NCBI GenBank assembly: GCA_030549495.1
Contig: JAUIRK010000793.1
Location: 1-64,000, forward strand
Length of the DNA: 64,000 nt
Reading direction: 5' to 3'
Source: Nectonema munidae
Lineage: Eukaryota > Nematomorpha > Nectonematoida > Nectonematidae
In this document: piece by piece, positions 1 to 14,000 of the stretch
Position numbering within the stretch: position 1 is the stretch's first letter
Layout of the letters: every line of letters starts with the position of its first letter
Program-made: the position numbers and the translations under genes
Notes under the pieces: generated by a model
Seen by the model: the letters and a program-made list of their open reading frames with translations, nothing else
Databases searched by the model: none
What the model was told of the DNA's origin: nothing

Positions 1-1161
1 TATATATATATAAGAAATATTTTTTATATGGGATGTAGAAAATTTGGCTTGAAAATAGATGTCTAAATTCTAATGAAATTCGAAATTTTTTACAAATGTT
101 TCCTCAACAGAATTATTCTTTCCTCAAAATTCTTTATTGCTCACATATCCGATCATTTTCCATTTTTACTTTCTTTAAACAAAAATAGAAGATAAAACAC
201 ATTTTTTTTTACATAAAATAGTATTTAAAGTATTTATTTTTAAATAAATTCAATTTTTCGAGTTGTGAGTTAATTTATTTTTGTCAAAAATTTGAAACTT
301 TTTCAAGGTCAATTGCTAATTCTATTATTTTCTATTCTTATATATATTTTAACTTTTAAGTAAACATTAGCCACCTTTTTTCTATGAATCTCTGATCATA
401 TATAAGTCTTAAGCTTTTTGCTTTATTTTGAATAAGTCTATGAAGAGAGGGGATAAATAAGGCAACACTTTTTTACAAAAACTTTTATCTAAAGCATCAT
501 AGAACTTTGATGGGAAAATAATTTCAAATTTATTTCAAAATTTTGGAGATAAAATGCAATTCTTTCATATGCCTTGGTGAATATGGAAATGTGTGGAAAA
601 GTTCAAAATAATGATTTTCACTTACTTTGCAAAAAAGTGAATGTCATTTTCATGCGCTAGAAGGACACAACTGGTAAATAGAATTAAAATTTGCATCAAC
701 AGCATATGACATCATGAGATATTTATTTAATTAACGAGCAGTATACTCTCAGTCAAGACCTCTTTCATTCAAAGGATGACATAATGTAATTAGCACACAC
801 CCTTTGTGTAAGACAAAACCGGATCTTTTATTTTTTGTTATATTTGCTTACGAATGCACAACGTCGAAGAAGTTCATATTTGTGAAGATCTTTTTCCTTC
901 ATTACTATATTCCTATCTATTCCCACTTTTTGAAAAATCTTCTTTGCACAGCAAAATGAATGAATGAATGAGATATGCACTTTCTCAACATTCTCATATT
1001 CATACGTGATTTATCAAAAAGTGTAAAGCTTAAGATTGTCTTAAAAATAGTGTTAGCATAGAGATATTGTACACACTAATGCAAAAATCTCATCTCCACT
1101 CTTCATCATATCATGAGACGCATCGTCACCATCATCTTCTCAATTGATTTGTTTGAAACGA
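1..1161. other. AT-rich sequence upstream of the growth-factor gene
   Basis: Opens with a short (TA)n tract and is otherwise AT-rich without a convincing ORF or RNA gene. It could hold the promoter, 5' UTR or an additional first exon of the gene that starts near 1162. A second overlapping open frame starts at ATG 1113, runs to 1358 and has no clear splice donor, so it was not preferred. Confidence 0.4.
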
Positions 1162-4100
1162 ATGAAATTATATCTCATTTTCTTCCACTACCTTATGTGC
1201 CATACTTTATTCATCTGCATGCTGGAGGCTGTAGGGAAGGACTTTCTGAAGCACTTAAAGGAAATAGTCAAGAAGTCAAAGACACACGTTCGCAAATCAC
1301 GAGGTGGCTGCGGATTCGGCAGTACATGTACAAGCAAAGAAACATATGTTGGCGATGATTTGGGAGTTCGCTTTTCATTTAACTACGAGAAAATACGAAG
1401 GCCTTTAAGGGATAAGGTATACATACCATATCTATTTTGTTTAACTATTTTAACCAAAGTATAACTTATTAATTGAAAAATGTTTGATAAAAAATTTATG
1501 ATATTGCCATATATTTCATTTGTTTTTTTTTCTTGAGTAGTGTGCAGTTCAAAAATTGAGTCTCATAAACTTTCACTTTCCAAAATACCCCCTTCAAAAA
1601 TATGAATTATTTTGAAAATTTATTACCTTGTTGAAACATGAAAATTCTTGTTTTTTTTGAAAAAAAGAGGGAGATTTTGCGCTGGAATAGAGAGAACTGT
1701 TTTAATCTACATAATTTTATTTAATCAAAAGCATTTTGTTAAATGTAATTGACAATTTATTAGAACACTACAAAATATAGATTTACTAGTTTTCACAATA
1801 AAGAATCTTTTTGCATTGTTTTATGCTTTGGTTGCTTTCTTTGACAGATTCCAATTATAACAAATATATTTGTTCTCGGGGTTACCTCTCTTCATGGCTA
1901 AAATGCTAATATTGCTTAATAAATATAAATAATTTATTATATAAACAAATTTTTATAATTTTAAAATATATTATTTAAATTATTTTTAATTTAAAGAAAG
2001 TTTTGCCGAGACGTCATGAATAAAAGTTGAAGGATATAATATAAAAATAAGTAAACCGTTTATTCAACCAAGTTGAAAACTTTATTAATTTTGGACCACT
2101 CTGGTCTTCTTCATGTAAATCGTAAAATGAAGATGAGAAAAGAGAGAATATCTGAAGGAGACTAGAGTGGTCGAAAATTAATAAAGTTTTAAAATTGTTT
2201 GAATAAAAGTTTTACTTATTTTTCTATTTTTTAAATATAAATTGTAAAATTTTTAAAATCTGGGAGATAATAACTCAAGACGGAAAGAAAGCAACCAAAA
2301 TCGGGAGTCTCCCCGTATCACCGGAAGAGTTAACAGGTGTGAAAGTAAGGATCAAATTAATTTGTATAATTTCAAAGAGAGTTTTTTAGCAATAAATAGC
2401 CATAAATTTATTCTTAAATATAAAAAAGTGCAAAGATTTTATTAAACTTTGAAACATCTACTTTATATAAAGGGGTGTCCTGAAAGCGGGATTTTTGAAA
2501 AGGTGCGGATTTCAATAAAGTTAACATATGTTAAAATTAGCGTTAATAAAAAAATTATTCAAAAAAGTAACTTGAGTGATAGAGTGAAGATCAAAAAGAC
2601 AAAATGACGTGATTAGGATACAAAATTTTCAATATATATTCGTATCCTTTTTTGGGAATGAAAAAACGTACACACACACACACACAGAAGTAAACACTCA
2701 CAAGTAAACATGCCAAACTTTTTACATATATTATATATAAACTTTTGAAAATGCAACATATTTATCCATTCAAATATATAAATGAAAACTTTTTTAAACA
2801 AACAAACTATATTATGATTAAGAGTTATCGATATTTTCTTCCCAATCAATAAAATCAATGAGTTATCAATAATTTCTTACAAAATTTCTACTTAGAATAA
2901 AATAATAGATTGAAAGACAGCCAATTGCATCATGAACAATGAGATACTTACTTCCATCTGTAATAGTTGTTCAAACCTAATCTCAGATAAAATTTTGTTT
3001 CATCTATAAATAGAGGAATTGATAGATTTTGTGATTTAATAATAATTTAACAAGATTTCATGAAAATCTTATCTCTTTTCATTATTTTGTAAAAACTTTG
3101 CCCTTTCTGGTTCATAATGTTTACGCTTTTTTAACGCATAAACCACATACCAACCAGATGCTATACGTGGAAATTTTTACATTGAAAATGTTTTTAAAAG
3201 TGTGTACTGTAGCCTTCTTTTGATGCTGATTAATCATTTCTTAATACATATATTCAATCTCCCAACAGTCAATTGGAAATCACCCAGTTGGAGAATCCGT
3301 CGTTTATCTGAATTAGCATGACAATTGACAAACTCCCTGTATGCAATAAAATGTAATATGCGTAATATATAAGGTATAATAAATCTTCATGTGTCTAATG
3401 GATCTACATTTTTTCAGCTTTCCATAGAACTTGCAAAGAAAATAAGCAAAATTTCAAGCATAACATTTCTGAAGTCGTATGTCCGTGCTCCATTTTACGC
3501 GAACTTACAAAAAAGTAGGTCACTTTTTTTTTAATATGTGAAAAGTCAAATTAATGTAAAACATATATACTACATTGCGTATTTACAAGAATAACGTATT
3601 TACTTAAGCATGTATACGAAAAGTAAATAGCCTATGTGTAGAGTATATCTCATCTAATATTTTGGCATATATAGCGATTTCAGGATAACCAAAGAAAAAG
3701 TGATTAAATTCAATTATATTTTTCATTCATAACATGACATATTTTATTAAGCAAAAAGAAGGTTGTTCAAACCTATATGAAAATTGCATCTATAGAAATA
3801 ATAACTTCAAATAATGAGATATTTGAGTTTTCAAAAGACGAATGATGCCAAGTGTAAAAACTTGAGATGACTCCAAATGGAAGTCTAATTCTATTTTTAA
3901 ATACATTTAATGTTGGTGCATCCACAATACTTTGAGGTAGATTGTTCCATTCTTTAGTTGAAGATTTAGTGAAATAAGTTTTTCTAAAAGTGCCATGATG
4001 AGAGTCTATCTTGAAGTTTTAAGGAATTACATCGAGAAATATACGTGATGCCATTGGAGGTAAAACTTTTCTTTGTATGTCAATATTGTTCTTCAGTATA

Positions 4101-7100
4101 TTATTATGAATAGTTATCATTTTTTGTCTTTTAATTCTATAAAGAAGAGGTGGAAGATTGAGTTCATTTATTCTGTCTGTGTATGACATATCTTGGACAC
4201 CAGCTACTTTTTTAGTGAACTTTCTTTGAACACTCTCAAGTTTCCTCAATTCAAGCTTGTTGTGAGCGCCAGTAATTATATTGCCATATTCCAATATTGG
4301 TCGTATCATGGTTTTGAAGAGAAGAGAAGCATTTTTCTTATCAAGCTTGGAAAAACAGTCTTTAATCAAGTTAATTGTGGTAAATGCCCTACAAATTACA
4401 TGAGATGTGTTTCCATGAAATTTCATTTTGTTATCAATAATAATTCCCAAATCTCTTTGTTTTTGCACTCTACAAACTTTATGCTCACCAAAAAAGAAGT
4501 CAATGTTTTGTGTTTTCCCCATTTCCATATGGTAACATTTTTCATAATTAAAAAGTAAGCTCCATTTTGTAGACCATTCACTGATTCTGGCAAGATCGTT
4601 TTGCAAAGTATAAATGCAAGTATTATATACTTTTATATCATCAGCAAAAAGTTTGATATTTGATTGAACTAAATTTGATAAATCATTAACAAAAATGTTA
4701 AAGAGGATATGTCCAAGTACGGAAGCTTAAATCTTAAATAAGCATGCTATGATATTGACTACTATTGAAAACTTTGGTTGTTCATTTTTTTTCATTGGGT
4801 CAATAAAGTGAATACTTTTTTATTTGAAACAAAGATTTTTTGTTTTTTTTACCAAGTTTTGTAAAGCTTAAGTCTTATTTATGTGCTTCTTCCTTTTCCA
4901 AAAATAAATTTATGGTATTTATAATCTTCAGAATATTTCGAAAAAATAGTGAAAAAATGCAGCTTCCTGAAGAAATTTCTACACTCGCAAAAAAAGACAA
5001 ATTTAAATGATAAAATGTTTGTAGTAGATATGCTTCCATTAGAATAGACAAATTTGAGAAGATAAAAACAGGTTGGTAATTAAAATAACCATCATTGCGT
5101 TTAGGATTAGAGGAGAGAACGTGGCGGTTGATGAATAACTGCCGAAGCTATGATTTCCAATTTATCCATGTTGCAAGAAATATGCAAAAAATTTGAAGCC
5201 AATCTCAAATCCATACTTTTCTTTAATTTTAGATTTTAGGATATCAAGTGTTATTCAAAGATTACTTTCTATATTCACTTCAATAAAATTCATATGTTCT
5301 CAATTCAGCTTTTTGGCGCGGTTTTCTCCTGCTCTATTAACTGTTATTACTCCTCCATTATCCTAATATCTTTGATATATAGACTTTTTCGATAATTAAA
5401 GTTAGTTATTTTTCCAACATCACTCAAAGTATTTCCGTTTTCAGTAACAAGTCTCACCCCTCTTATTTTTATCTTTGACAATTTTTGCTTACATTTTCTC
5501 AAAAGAAAGAAATGAAAAAATAAATTTCAGTATTTATTGTAAAAAATTGCAAACCGATTCGAATACATACGCATATGAGTTTTTTTGTGCAACTTATTTT
5601 GGTTAAACTTTCTCTTTTTAAAAAAATTCCATTAAATTTAGCAATTTATTTGAAACCGGTTAGATAATTCAATTTTGAAACAAAATTTATTTTCAAAAAT
5701 TATGCTTAAAGTCAAGATAACCATTTTTTATTCTTTTTTTGATAAATATGCCTATAACAGTTGAGACAGTTTATTATACTCCATTAAAAACTGTCTTTAG
5801 ATTTGGTTTTTTACTTTTAAAAATGGAAAATGTCAAAAAACATTCAAAAAATTATTTTTCCAAAAAACAAGAAGAATTGCAAAATGATGAAATGGAATTT
5901 CAAAAGGTGTGTTTAAATATAAGTGACTGCAATGGAATTTTGCTTAACTCAAAAATTAATTTACCCAAGAAATGATAATGTACACCATCCTTATATTATT
6001 ATTAGTAATTTTTAAATCATTTTTTTTATATTTGATTCTTGTATCTTTAATATCGATTTCGTTTCCAACATGAATTTAATCAGGATATCTAGATTCGTAA
6101 TTTATCGGGTTCGGATATTCCAGCTAGCTCTAAATTTATATAAACCTTGCGGCTTGAATTAATAATGCTATACTTTACGCTTATCAAATTGATTTGACAT
6201 TCCTTTTTTTCATATATATAGAAGCACATCAGGACATCGTTGAGGTAATGGAAGAGTTAAACAGTAGATCCACTTTTGATGAAACATCCCATAACAAAAG
6301 TAACAAATTTAAACATATAATATTTTATTTTAATTATAAATGTGTTTTTTTACTTTAATTTTTTATTTATGACGCAAAAATCTTATTTTTCAAATTTTGC
6401 AAAATTTATTCCATTTTAGTTTTTTAATTTTAAAAATAATAATTTATAGATTCAAGTCAAAAAAATTAATTTACTTGACATTTAAAGTGTTAATAGTGAA
6501 ACACTATTATTTGTTAAATATTGAGTTGAATATTTTAGTTTAATTTTATTTTTTTTAAATTTATCCCTTGATTGGAGTTTATCCTCTTTCCCTTTGTAGG
6601 AATTATTTTAAATTTTAATTAGCTGATAAACATCTTTGTTATTTATAAATATTTTGTAAATATCAAATATTTTTTTTACTTATATAATATGGGCGTGAGT
6701 AGGTTTGGTTAAAGGCTGAATTCGATAACTCCAGGTCTTGTCTTCGATCCTGCATCAAGGCTGAATTCCAGTTCAGAGAAAAACCTTCTTAAATAGGACT
6801 TTTTACAAAACAATTTCTTGCATATATGCTCCTTCCACGACCTACGCCATTTTACTCAAGTGAAAGAAAATCATTAATGTTGTTCAAAAATTATATTGCG
6901 CATATTCATACTACCCGATCTGAAATGACTTTCTTTTTTCTTTCCTTAATTTTTATCTTTTGGCGATTGAGTTAGTATTGGAAGTGTTGAAACTTTCGGA
7001 TTTAATAATATTGAATAAAAACGAAAAATAAAAAAACACTTAAAAAAGAAATTTTCAACGGATTTAATATCTGGAAAAGGCTGAAAAAAGTGAACATTAT

Positions 7101-8075
7101 GACTTGGTTTCGATTCTTTTAATTAAAAATGTGTTTTTTCCAAAACTTTATTCTCTTACAGATGTTCAAATAAATATACCTTATGAGGAAAAAAAATTTA
7201 TTCAATAACTTTTATGAAAGTTTTGCCTCAAAATTCTTAAAACATTAACAAAAATAAAATTTGTTGATTTATTAAAAGTTTTGTCTATCCTAGGCTTTCT
7301 CAAGCATGTGCAAACGGCCAATTTTTGGACGAAAATTTAATTTAGCTGGATAAATTTTATTCAGCAAGTAGTTTGGCATTTCACAAGCAAATATTAAAAA
7401 AAAACTTCCTTTTTACAAAAAAATTTAATGTAATCAGGGTTTTAATCAAAGTTAATTTTTTTTTATAGTCATTAATCTCAGCTGAAGGATCTCACATTGT
7501 TCATCAATATTAAAGTTTTTTGAACTCGCTAATTAGTGATTTGGGATGATAGATCGCTTTTCTTAAGATTTTACAGGGATTCCTTAGAAAATATCATTTA
7601 GGAAGAATTTATTGAACATAAGTGCAATGATGAAGAATTGAATTTAAAGTTTGAAAATATTTTAGAATTTCTGTGCGCGATTTAAACGAATAATTTAAAA
7701 AATCGTGGCCCAGCCTATTGTACATATTTTTCGCTTTTCTGGGGAAAATTTTTTAAGTGTATCTCTTACACTAAAAATCTTGTCCACCCCTCTCCAATAC
7801 ATATATCTATTTTGGTAGTATGCTATAGATAGATAGACAGAAAAATTTAGGAGCTTTTAAAATATAAATATTATATATTTTTTAATCTATTCGTATATAG
7901 AAAGATTTCTTTATTTCGTTGTTTTGTTTAGCTCGTTGTAAAGAAAATGAACGTTTGCAAAATCTTACTAATTGCATCAACGAAAATATGCTGACTCTTC
8001 CGCACAGCCAATTTACCTCAACGGCTAAAGCGTTATCCATTAGAGAAAGTTCGAAGAAGACAAATCCAAATTTAA
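1162..8075 (+). CDS. Six 5' exons: unrecognised N-terminal region or separate gene
   Basis: Exons 1162-1416 (donor AAG|GTATAC), 2267-2344 (AAA|GTAAGG), 3418-3514 (acceptor TTTTTCAG, donor GTAGGT), 5761-5922 (donor A|GTGACT; an alternative GTGTGT donor follows 5906), 6222-6299 (donor GTAACA) and 7932-8075 (acceptor TTTGTTTAG). The first has a hydrophobic start resembling a signal peptide, then a Lys/Arg-rich stretch and a CGFGSTC loop. Later exons are polar and probably helical, with no domain I recognise. If the donor at 8076 is not used, the last exon runs to a stop at 8113-8115 and this would be an independent gene of about 285 residues. The run of phase-1 junctions shared with the downstream growth-factor exons favours one gene, but this is inference. 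An upstream exon spliced near 1228 is an alternative to the ATG at 1162. Confidence 0.5.
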
Positions 8076-11000
8076 GTGACTTCTATTCGATTCTTTCTTC
8101 AAAACCATTTTGCTAAGGATTCCCCTAAAACGCAATTACAATGCCCCTCTTTGATTCGCATTTAGCAAAACTTGTTCCTTATATTATATTTGGCGTAAAA
8201 CGTTAGTCAGGAGGGTTGTGTATAGATACACTGAAAACAAAAAATGGTCACATTAATATACCATTTTTAGTTCTATTTTATCTTCTTCTTCTCGTGTTTT
8301 GGGGAATTTTATTTTGACTTTTTGCAATTGTATCTAAATAATCACGTGTTTTTGGAAATAGATTTTCCAAAAGGACACATTAGACAATCCAAAAAGATAA
8401 AATAGAATTGCAAAAGGACAAAATGGAACTAGAAATTGTATATACCGGATTTTCTTTATCTATTCCGAATACGTAATGCCATCACAGATCTCTAAAATGT
8501 CTGCACAAATGGAGTTCTTATTACATACACAATTCGGAATTAGTTTTCATTAACATCGTTAACTTGAGTGCTAACATATTCATATATATTAAAGTAAAAC
8601 TATTTTAAAGATGGAAGAACCGAACAGATTTTTATTTCTGAGGCGTGGGGACTCCCTTATTCAAATATACCAAAGTTAGGATATTTGATACGGAAAGGCT
8701 ATTTATATTAATTTTGTTTTCCTTTTTTTTATTACAAAAATTCATTCAAGGTGATTTAAACAAAACTAGAATATTATTTAAACGCGACAAAAGTAGTTTT
8801 CCTAGGTAACTTGTAAAGTTTTAACTTTGTAGTATTTCTTATTTTCGTTAAAATGCAAGTTTAATAGGATTTAGCATATATAGCTCTATTATATATATGT
8901 ATAGATAAAGGTTTAGGTTTAGACTAATATAGATAAAGTTAGAAGCAAACATATGTGATGACATTTTGACTTGGCTCTTCTTCTTCGATATTTAGCGTCT
9001 TCGTTTTCGAAAGTTGGCATGAACTCTTTCTTCAATGTATTCTTGACATTTCTTTCTGTATTTTTCTCTATCATTTGCTCGTCTCTTCAGTTCTTCGTAA
9101 TTTCCTTCAGTTCTTCGTAATATCCTTCTTCAAACCAATTTATTCTTTTTCTTCCACTTCCTTTCCCTTTTGTCGATCCAAAAGTGTTCGTGATTTCTTT
9201 CAACTCTTCTCCGCCACTACCTCTCAGTATGTGCCCGATAAATGCTATTTTTCTTTTTTCAATGCATTTCAAAAGACATGTGTTCATCATTTTAATTCTT
9301 TACAGTACTTCAAGGTTCGTCACATGGGCTGTCCAAGATATTCTGAGGATTCCTCTGTAACACCGCATTTCAAAAGGTTCAATCTTTTTTTTACTGCTTC
9401 CCTCAATATCCAAGTTTCACTTCAATATCTCAAGATAGACCATGCGTATGATTCCAAGATTTTTCGTTTTAGTGTCAAACTTAGCCTACTTTTCAGGAGT
9501 TTTTCATATTTATAGAACGTTTGTTTTGCCATTTCAACCCGACATGTTATTTCCTTGTCGTCTCTTCCGTCACTTGTTAAGTTTATTCCGAGATATTTGA
9601 AATTTTGTACACATTCAATTTTTTCTTCTTTTAATTTCACTAAAACGTGTGTGTTTCCATCTTTTTCTACTTTCATTAATTTTGTTTTCTTCAAATTGAT
9701 TGTAATGTTGTAGAGTTTACCCAAGTCATACATCTTTTCAAGTAATTTATTCAATCCTTCTTCACTTTCAGATAATAAGGCGGTATCGTCGGCATACATT
9801 ATTCGATTAATTTTGAAACTTCCAATTTGTATTCCATCATCGTCTTTCAAATCTTTGAACGCTTCATCTGAATAGGTATCGAAAAATAGTGGGGAAAGCA
9901 CGCATCCTTGTCTAACACCTCTTTTTATTTTGATTGGCAAATCTTCGTAACCGTTCATATATCCTTCTTGATTTTTATATAAATTTCCAATGATTCTTAG
10001 ACATTGCTAGATATTCCAACGTTTCATCAATGTTTTCAACAACGTTTGGTAGTTTACTTTATCGAAGGCCTTTTCAAAATCCCCAAAACATATATACGTT
10101 TCTTGTTTCTGATTAATTCTATGCGTTATGATAGATTTCAATGCTGTGATAGCTTCAATTGTTCCACGATTAGGTAAAAAATCCGTACTTTTGGATTCAA
10201 TACAGCTGATATTCTATTTTCTATGATATGAAATAAAAGCTTTGAAACGTGCGACGTTATTGCAATAGTTCTTTGTTCTTCGCATTTAGTGCTACCTGGT
10301 TTTTTAGAGATTGCTATAAACTCACTTATGGAAAAGTCCCTAGGTATGACGCCTGTAATGAAAATATCTTTGATAATTTGCAGCATTTTCTCATTTAAAC
10401 TTTTTCCACATTTTTGATGTTGTCTGGTCCAATTGCCTTATGATTCTTCATTTTTCACAAAGCTAGTTCGTATTCTTCTTTGCTAATTTCCTTATCTAGA
10501 CATTCTTCATTCCCTTCTTCATCATTTCTATAAATATCATGGCAATTATCAGCTTCTATTTCTGTGTGTTCCACATAGTTTGTTCACATACCTTTGCCAT
10601 CTTTCTCCAATTTCAATTTTTTCTGTTAGTAAGCTTCCATGTTCGTCTGATATGTTATCATTTCTTTTTACTTTTTGTTCTTGATTCTTTTATGCCTTGG
10701 CTCATTATGAGCAATATTATAGCCAGAAGTGATGAGCCAAATTCCATGAAAAATGAAATTTTAGAAATTGAGATTTTTCTTTTTCTTGCAAATCAAAAAA
10801 AGGGAATACATGTAAACTTTCAAAGTTAACGCCACTGAAAGAGATTATCATCAGAAATTGTAATTTTACCAATGATCTTTAAGTGAACCTAGATTTTTGA
10901 GACCTAGAATCTTACGTCTCGAGCGAAGCGAGAGACAAACAGGCTTATCCTAGTATTAATAATAATAATAAGAATAATTAATTTTACGGATAGTGTTCCC

Positions 11001-14000
11001 ATCACACTAAGGTTTAGCCGGTTTTTACCACTATGGCATCTAATCTCTCACTATTTTGCGTCTCCATTCATCATCTCTATTTTGCTCGTCCCCTAATTTA
11101 TTTTAACAAAATCAAAATACAGCAAATATCAAATCATGTGCACAAATAAATGGCGACATAAATTTTATAAAAAAATTTTCACAATTAAAATTAAAAAAAT
11201 AGGAAAAAATAATAATCCTACTTCTTCATTCTTTTGAGCTTTAGGTAGATGTAAAATTTATATATTTTTGCGTCAATTGAATATTATATGTTTTCGTTTC
11301 GACGAATAAATATATAATGTTTAATTTTCTCAGATATTTTCTGATAGGCTATTCTTTTGTTAATAGCTGGCAATATGGTAAGATTTATTAGCTTTTCCTC
11401 TATCACTTCCATCAGGAGCGCACATCCTCAAAATTATTGGGGGGGGGGGGGGGGTTCAATTTTCAAAATTACTGGTCTGGAAATACCACGGGAGACCAAA
11501 TATTCAAGCAATCCTTTAGAATATAGTGTATTCAGCGCATACCCAAATTTATAAGACTACTTTATATTTTTTTTAAAAAATTGGTGAAATTTAAATACTA
11601 CACTTCCAACGAAAATATTTTAATTAAATTTGCATATCGAATATACACTAGTTTTAAAAAATCCAAAATTGTTGTGGGCGAATAAGCTTTTCACTTGAAA
11701 ATGAAGTAGTCTATAAGGCACATTACAGGAATTGATGAAAGGATATTTGATTGATAGAGAAAACAATTGAAAACAAATAACTGAAGGTTGGAGAATGTAG
11801 TCTGAAGAAAAAGAGTCTACTAGACACCCTGTGATCTTTATATGAAAAAAAAATGCGATTGATTCAGGGGCGCACATACTTGAAATTATTGGAGGGACCG
11901 GACTTTCAAGCGTCTTCCAAAAAAGACAACAAATTTTTCTGAATTTCTACTCCTCTCTTGTCTATTCTATTTCATTCTTAATTAAACAAGCTTAATGTAA
12001 ACTTTAAACCTGGCACTATTAAGCTTAAAGTCAACAATGAATGAGGACTTATATATAGCTCCTTCTTTCTCACTTTAAATAGATGCGCACCATCTCCAAA
12101 TTATGTGTAGAAAAGGGGTAAAGATATCAATTAACAATAAAAAAATTGAAAATTCTATCTAATGAAAAAAATCATTCATTAATTTTAAGTTGTTCCTTCT
12201 TTCTAAAAAATGAAAAATGTTTTATTGAGAAAAATAAATTTAAAAAAACTTCGACCCCTGACTTCTATTTAGAATTTATAGTCACAAATATCTGGGTATG
12301 CTTTTTGGAATAGACATCACAAAATTGACAGGATTCCATTTGATTAATTTTGCCATCCAAACAGTTTTATATGTAACATACTGAGAAATGGATTTTCAAT
12401 GAAACTATTGATGCCATTTCAAATTATAATTTTTGTTCTCAGCTTCAATTTTTTCTCTTTTGAAGCAAACCTGTTAATTATTATTGCTAACTATCAAATG
12501 CTTTCAAAATTGAAATGAAGTTTTTCATATTTATATAGCTAAAGTTTTAAAAGAAAAAAAGGTCACGCTAACTTTAAACGAATCTGTTGTTAAGTCAGCC
12601 TTCACAAGCTCAACCCACATCAATCTTACAAGTAAGGATTCTCTCTCTTTCAAGGAATTTATTGCTTCCAACAAAATAATTTTTTTTGTTATACTATTTT
12701 GTTTAATTAATTAAAAATTTTGTTAATTTATTTTCTATCTTTGCCAAATTAGGTAGGAAAACCGAGTTTTTTGAACATACACAACTTCTATGTCGCAAAC
12801 GAAATGATATAAAAATCATAATGGTTCAAAATATTAAAATACCATCATGATCCTTGCAGTATTTTAAGATAAAAGCTTATTCAATCCATATTTATCAGCC
12901 ATATATATATTTTTTTTTATGAAATAGATATTTTGATGTTTTCAGCTTTTTCAGAATATTTTTAAAATACAAATAAAATTTGAAAAATTTATTTAAAAAA
13001 AGTCTGGCTTCCAGAGTATATTTATCAATATATTTGCTTTCAATGACTTCCTTTTCGATTTCATTTAATCTTTATGGGAGAAGGATATTCTACAATATAC
13101 TTTTGAAATGAATTTCAATAAACTAGCATGTTTTGACAAAGATATCCTGCTCAAAAGATTCATTACAAAGTATCATTTCTTAAAATCATTTACAGTGAAA
13201 TGTGAAAAAGTTTGATTTTCAATTACATGTTTTTGTGAAATGATATTGATCATGTTAAACTTTTTACATCTCTAAAAAAAAATTTTATAAGAAAATTTTC
13301 GGGGTTTTCTTTTTTTGGATAGATTATTCTATAGAGCTAGATAATACAAAGAATTAACTGAAAAAGATTATTGTATTTGTAAACCAGGTTGGTGTAGAAG
13401 TTTTAAGCGATCAAAATAAAAGTAATTCACTAAAATAGCGTATTCATTTACCCCGAACAAGTTTATCTGCGTCGTCAAAATAAATGTTTTAGGTTTGGAC
13501 TTAAATCTTGTGATGATGGAGGATATATCTAGGGCAGTGGTTCCCAACCGGGGGTCCATGGAAATTCTATTTCAATACTTATGCTGAATCTCCTTTAATA
13601 TACTTCTATTTTCCAAATCAATATAAATATATATAATTAGAGCTTTTTTAAATAAATATTTTCTTCCCTTTTTTAAAGTTTCATATTTTCAATGTTTATA
13701 TATCCTTTTTATTAGTTACAATATTTTTGAAAAATTTATATTTTAATTGGAAAAAAATTTTATTCACATTTTATGTCAGGCTTTATGATTTCTCTGATTT
13801 CATATGAATAAGCATACGATTTAATCAGATGACTAGAATCATTTTTTGCATAAAAATCTTTGATTAATTTTGTTGGCTCAAACTATTCAGTTGTATGTAG
13901 GGGTCCACGGGTAAAAAAGGGGGAACGGGATAAAAAAGGTTGGGAACCACTGATCTAGTGAGAGTGATTCTTCCTTTTTTAATAAATCAACAAAGGTTGA

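Noticed and set aside
1290-1330. CGFGSTC loop resembling the N-terminal ring of calcitonin
   Set aside because: Spacing matches, but the following residues and the absence of a C-terminal amidation site do not; the exon fits better in the larger spliced gene.
10915-10936. GTCTCGAGCGAAGCGAGAGAC hairpin
   Set aside because: A short palindromic motif of a type common by chance in repeats; no terminator or regulatory context.
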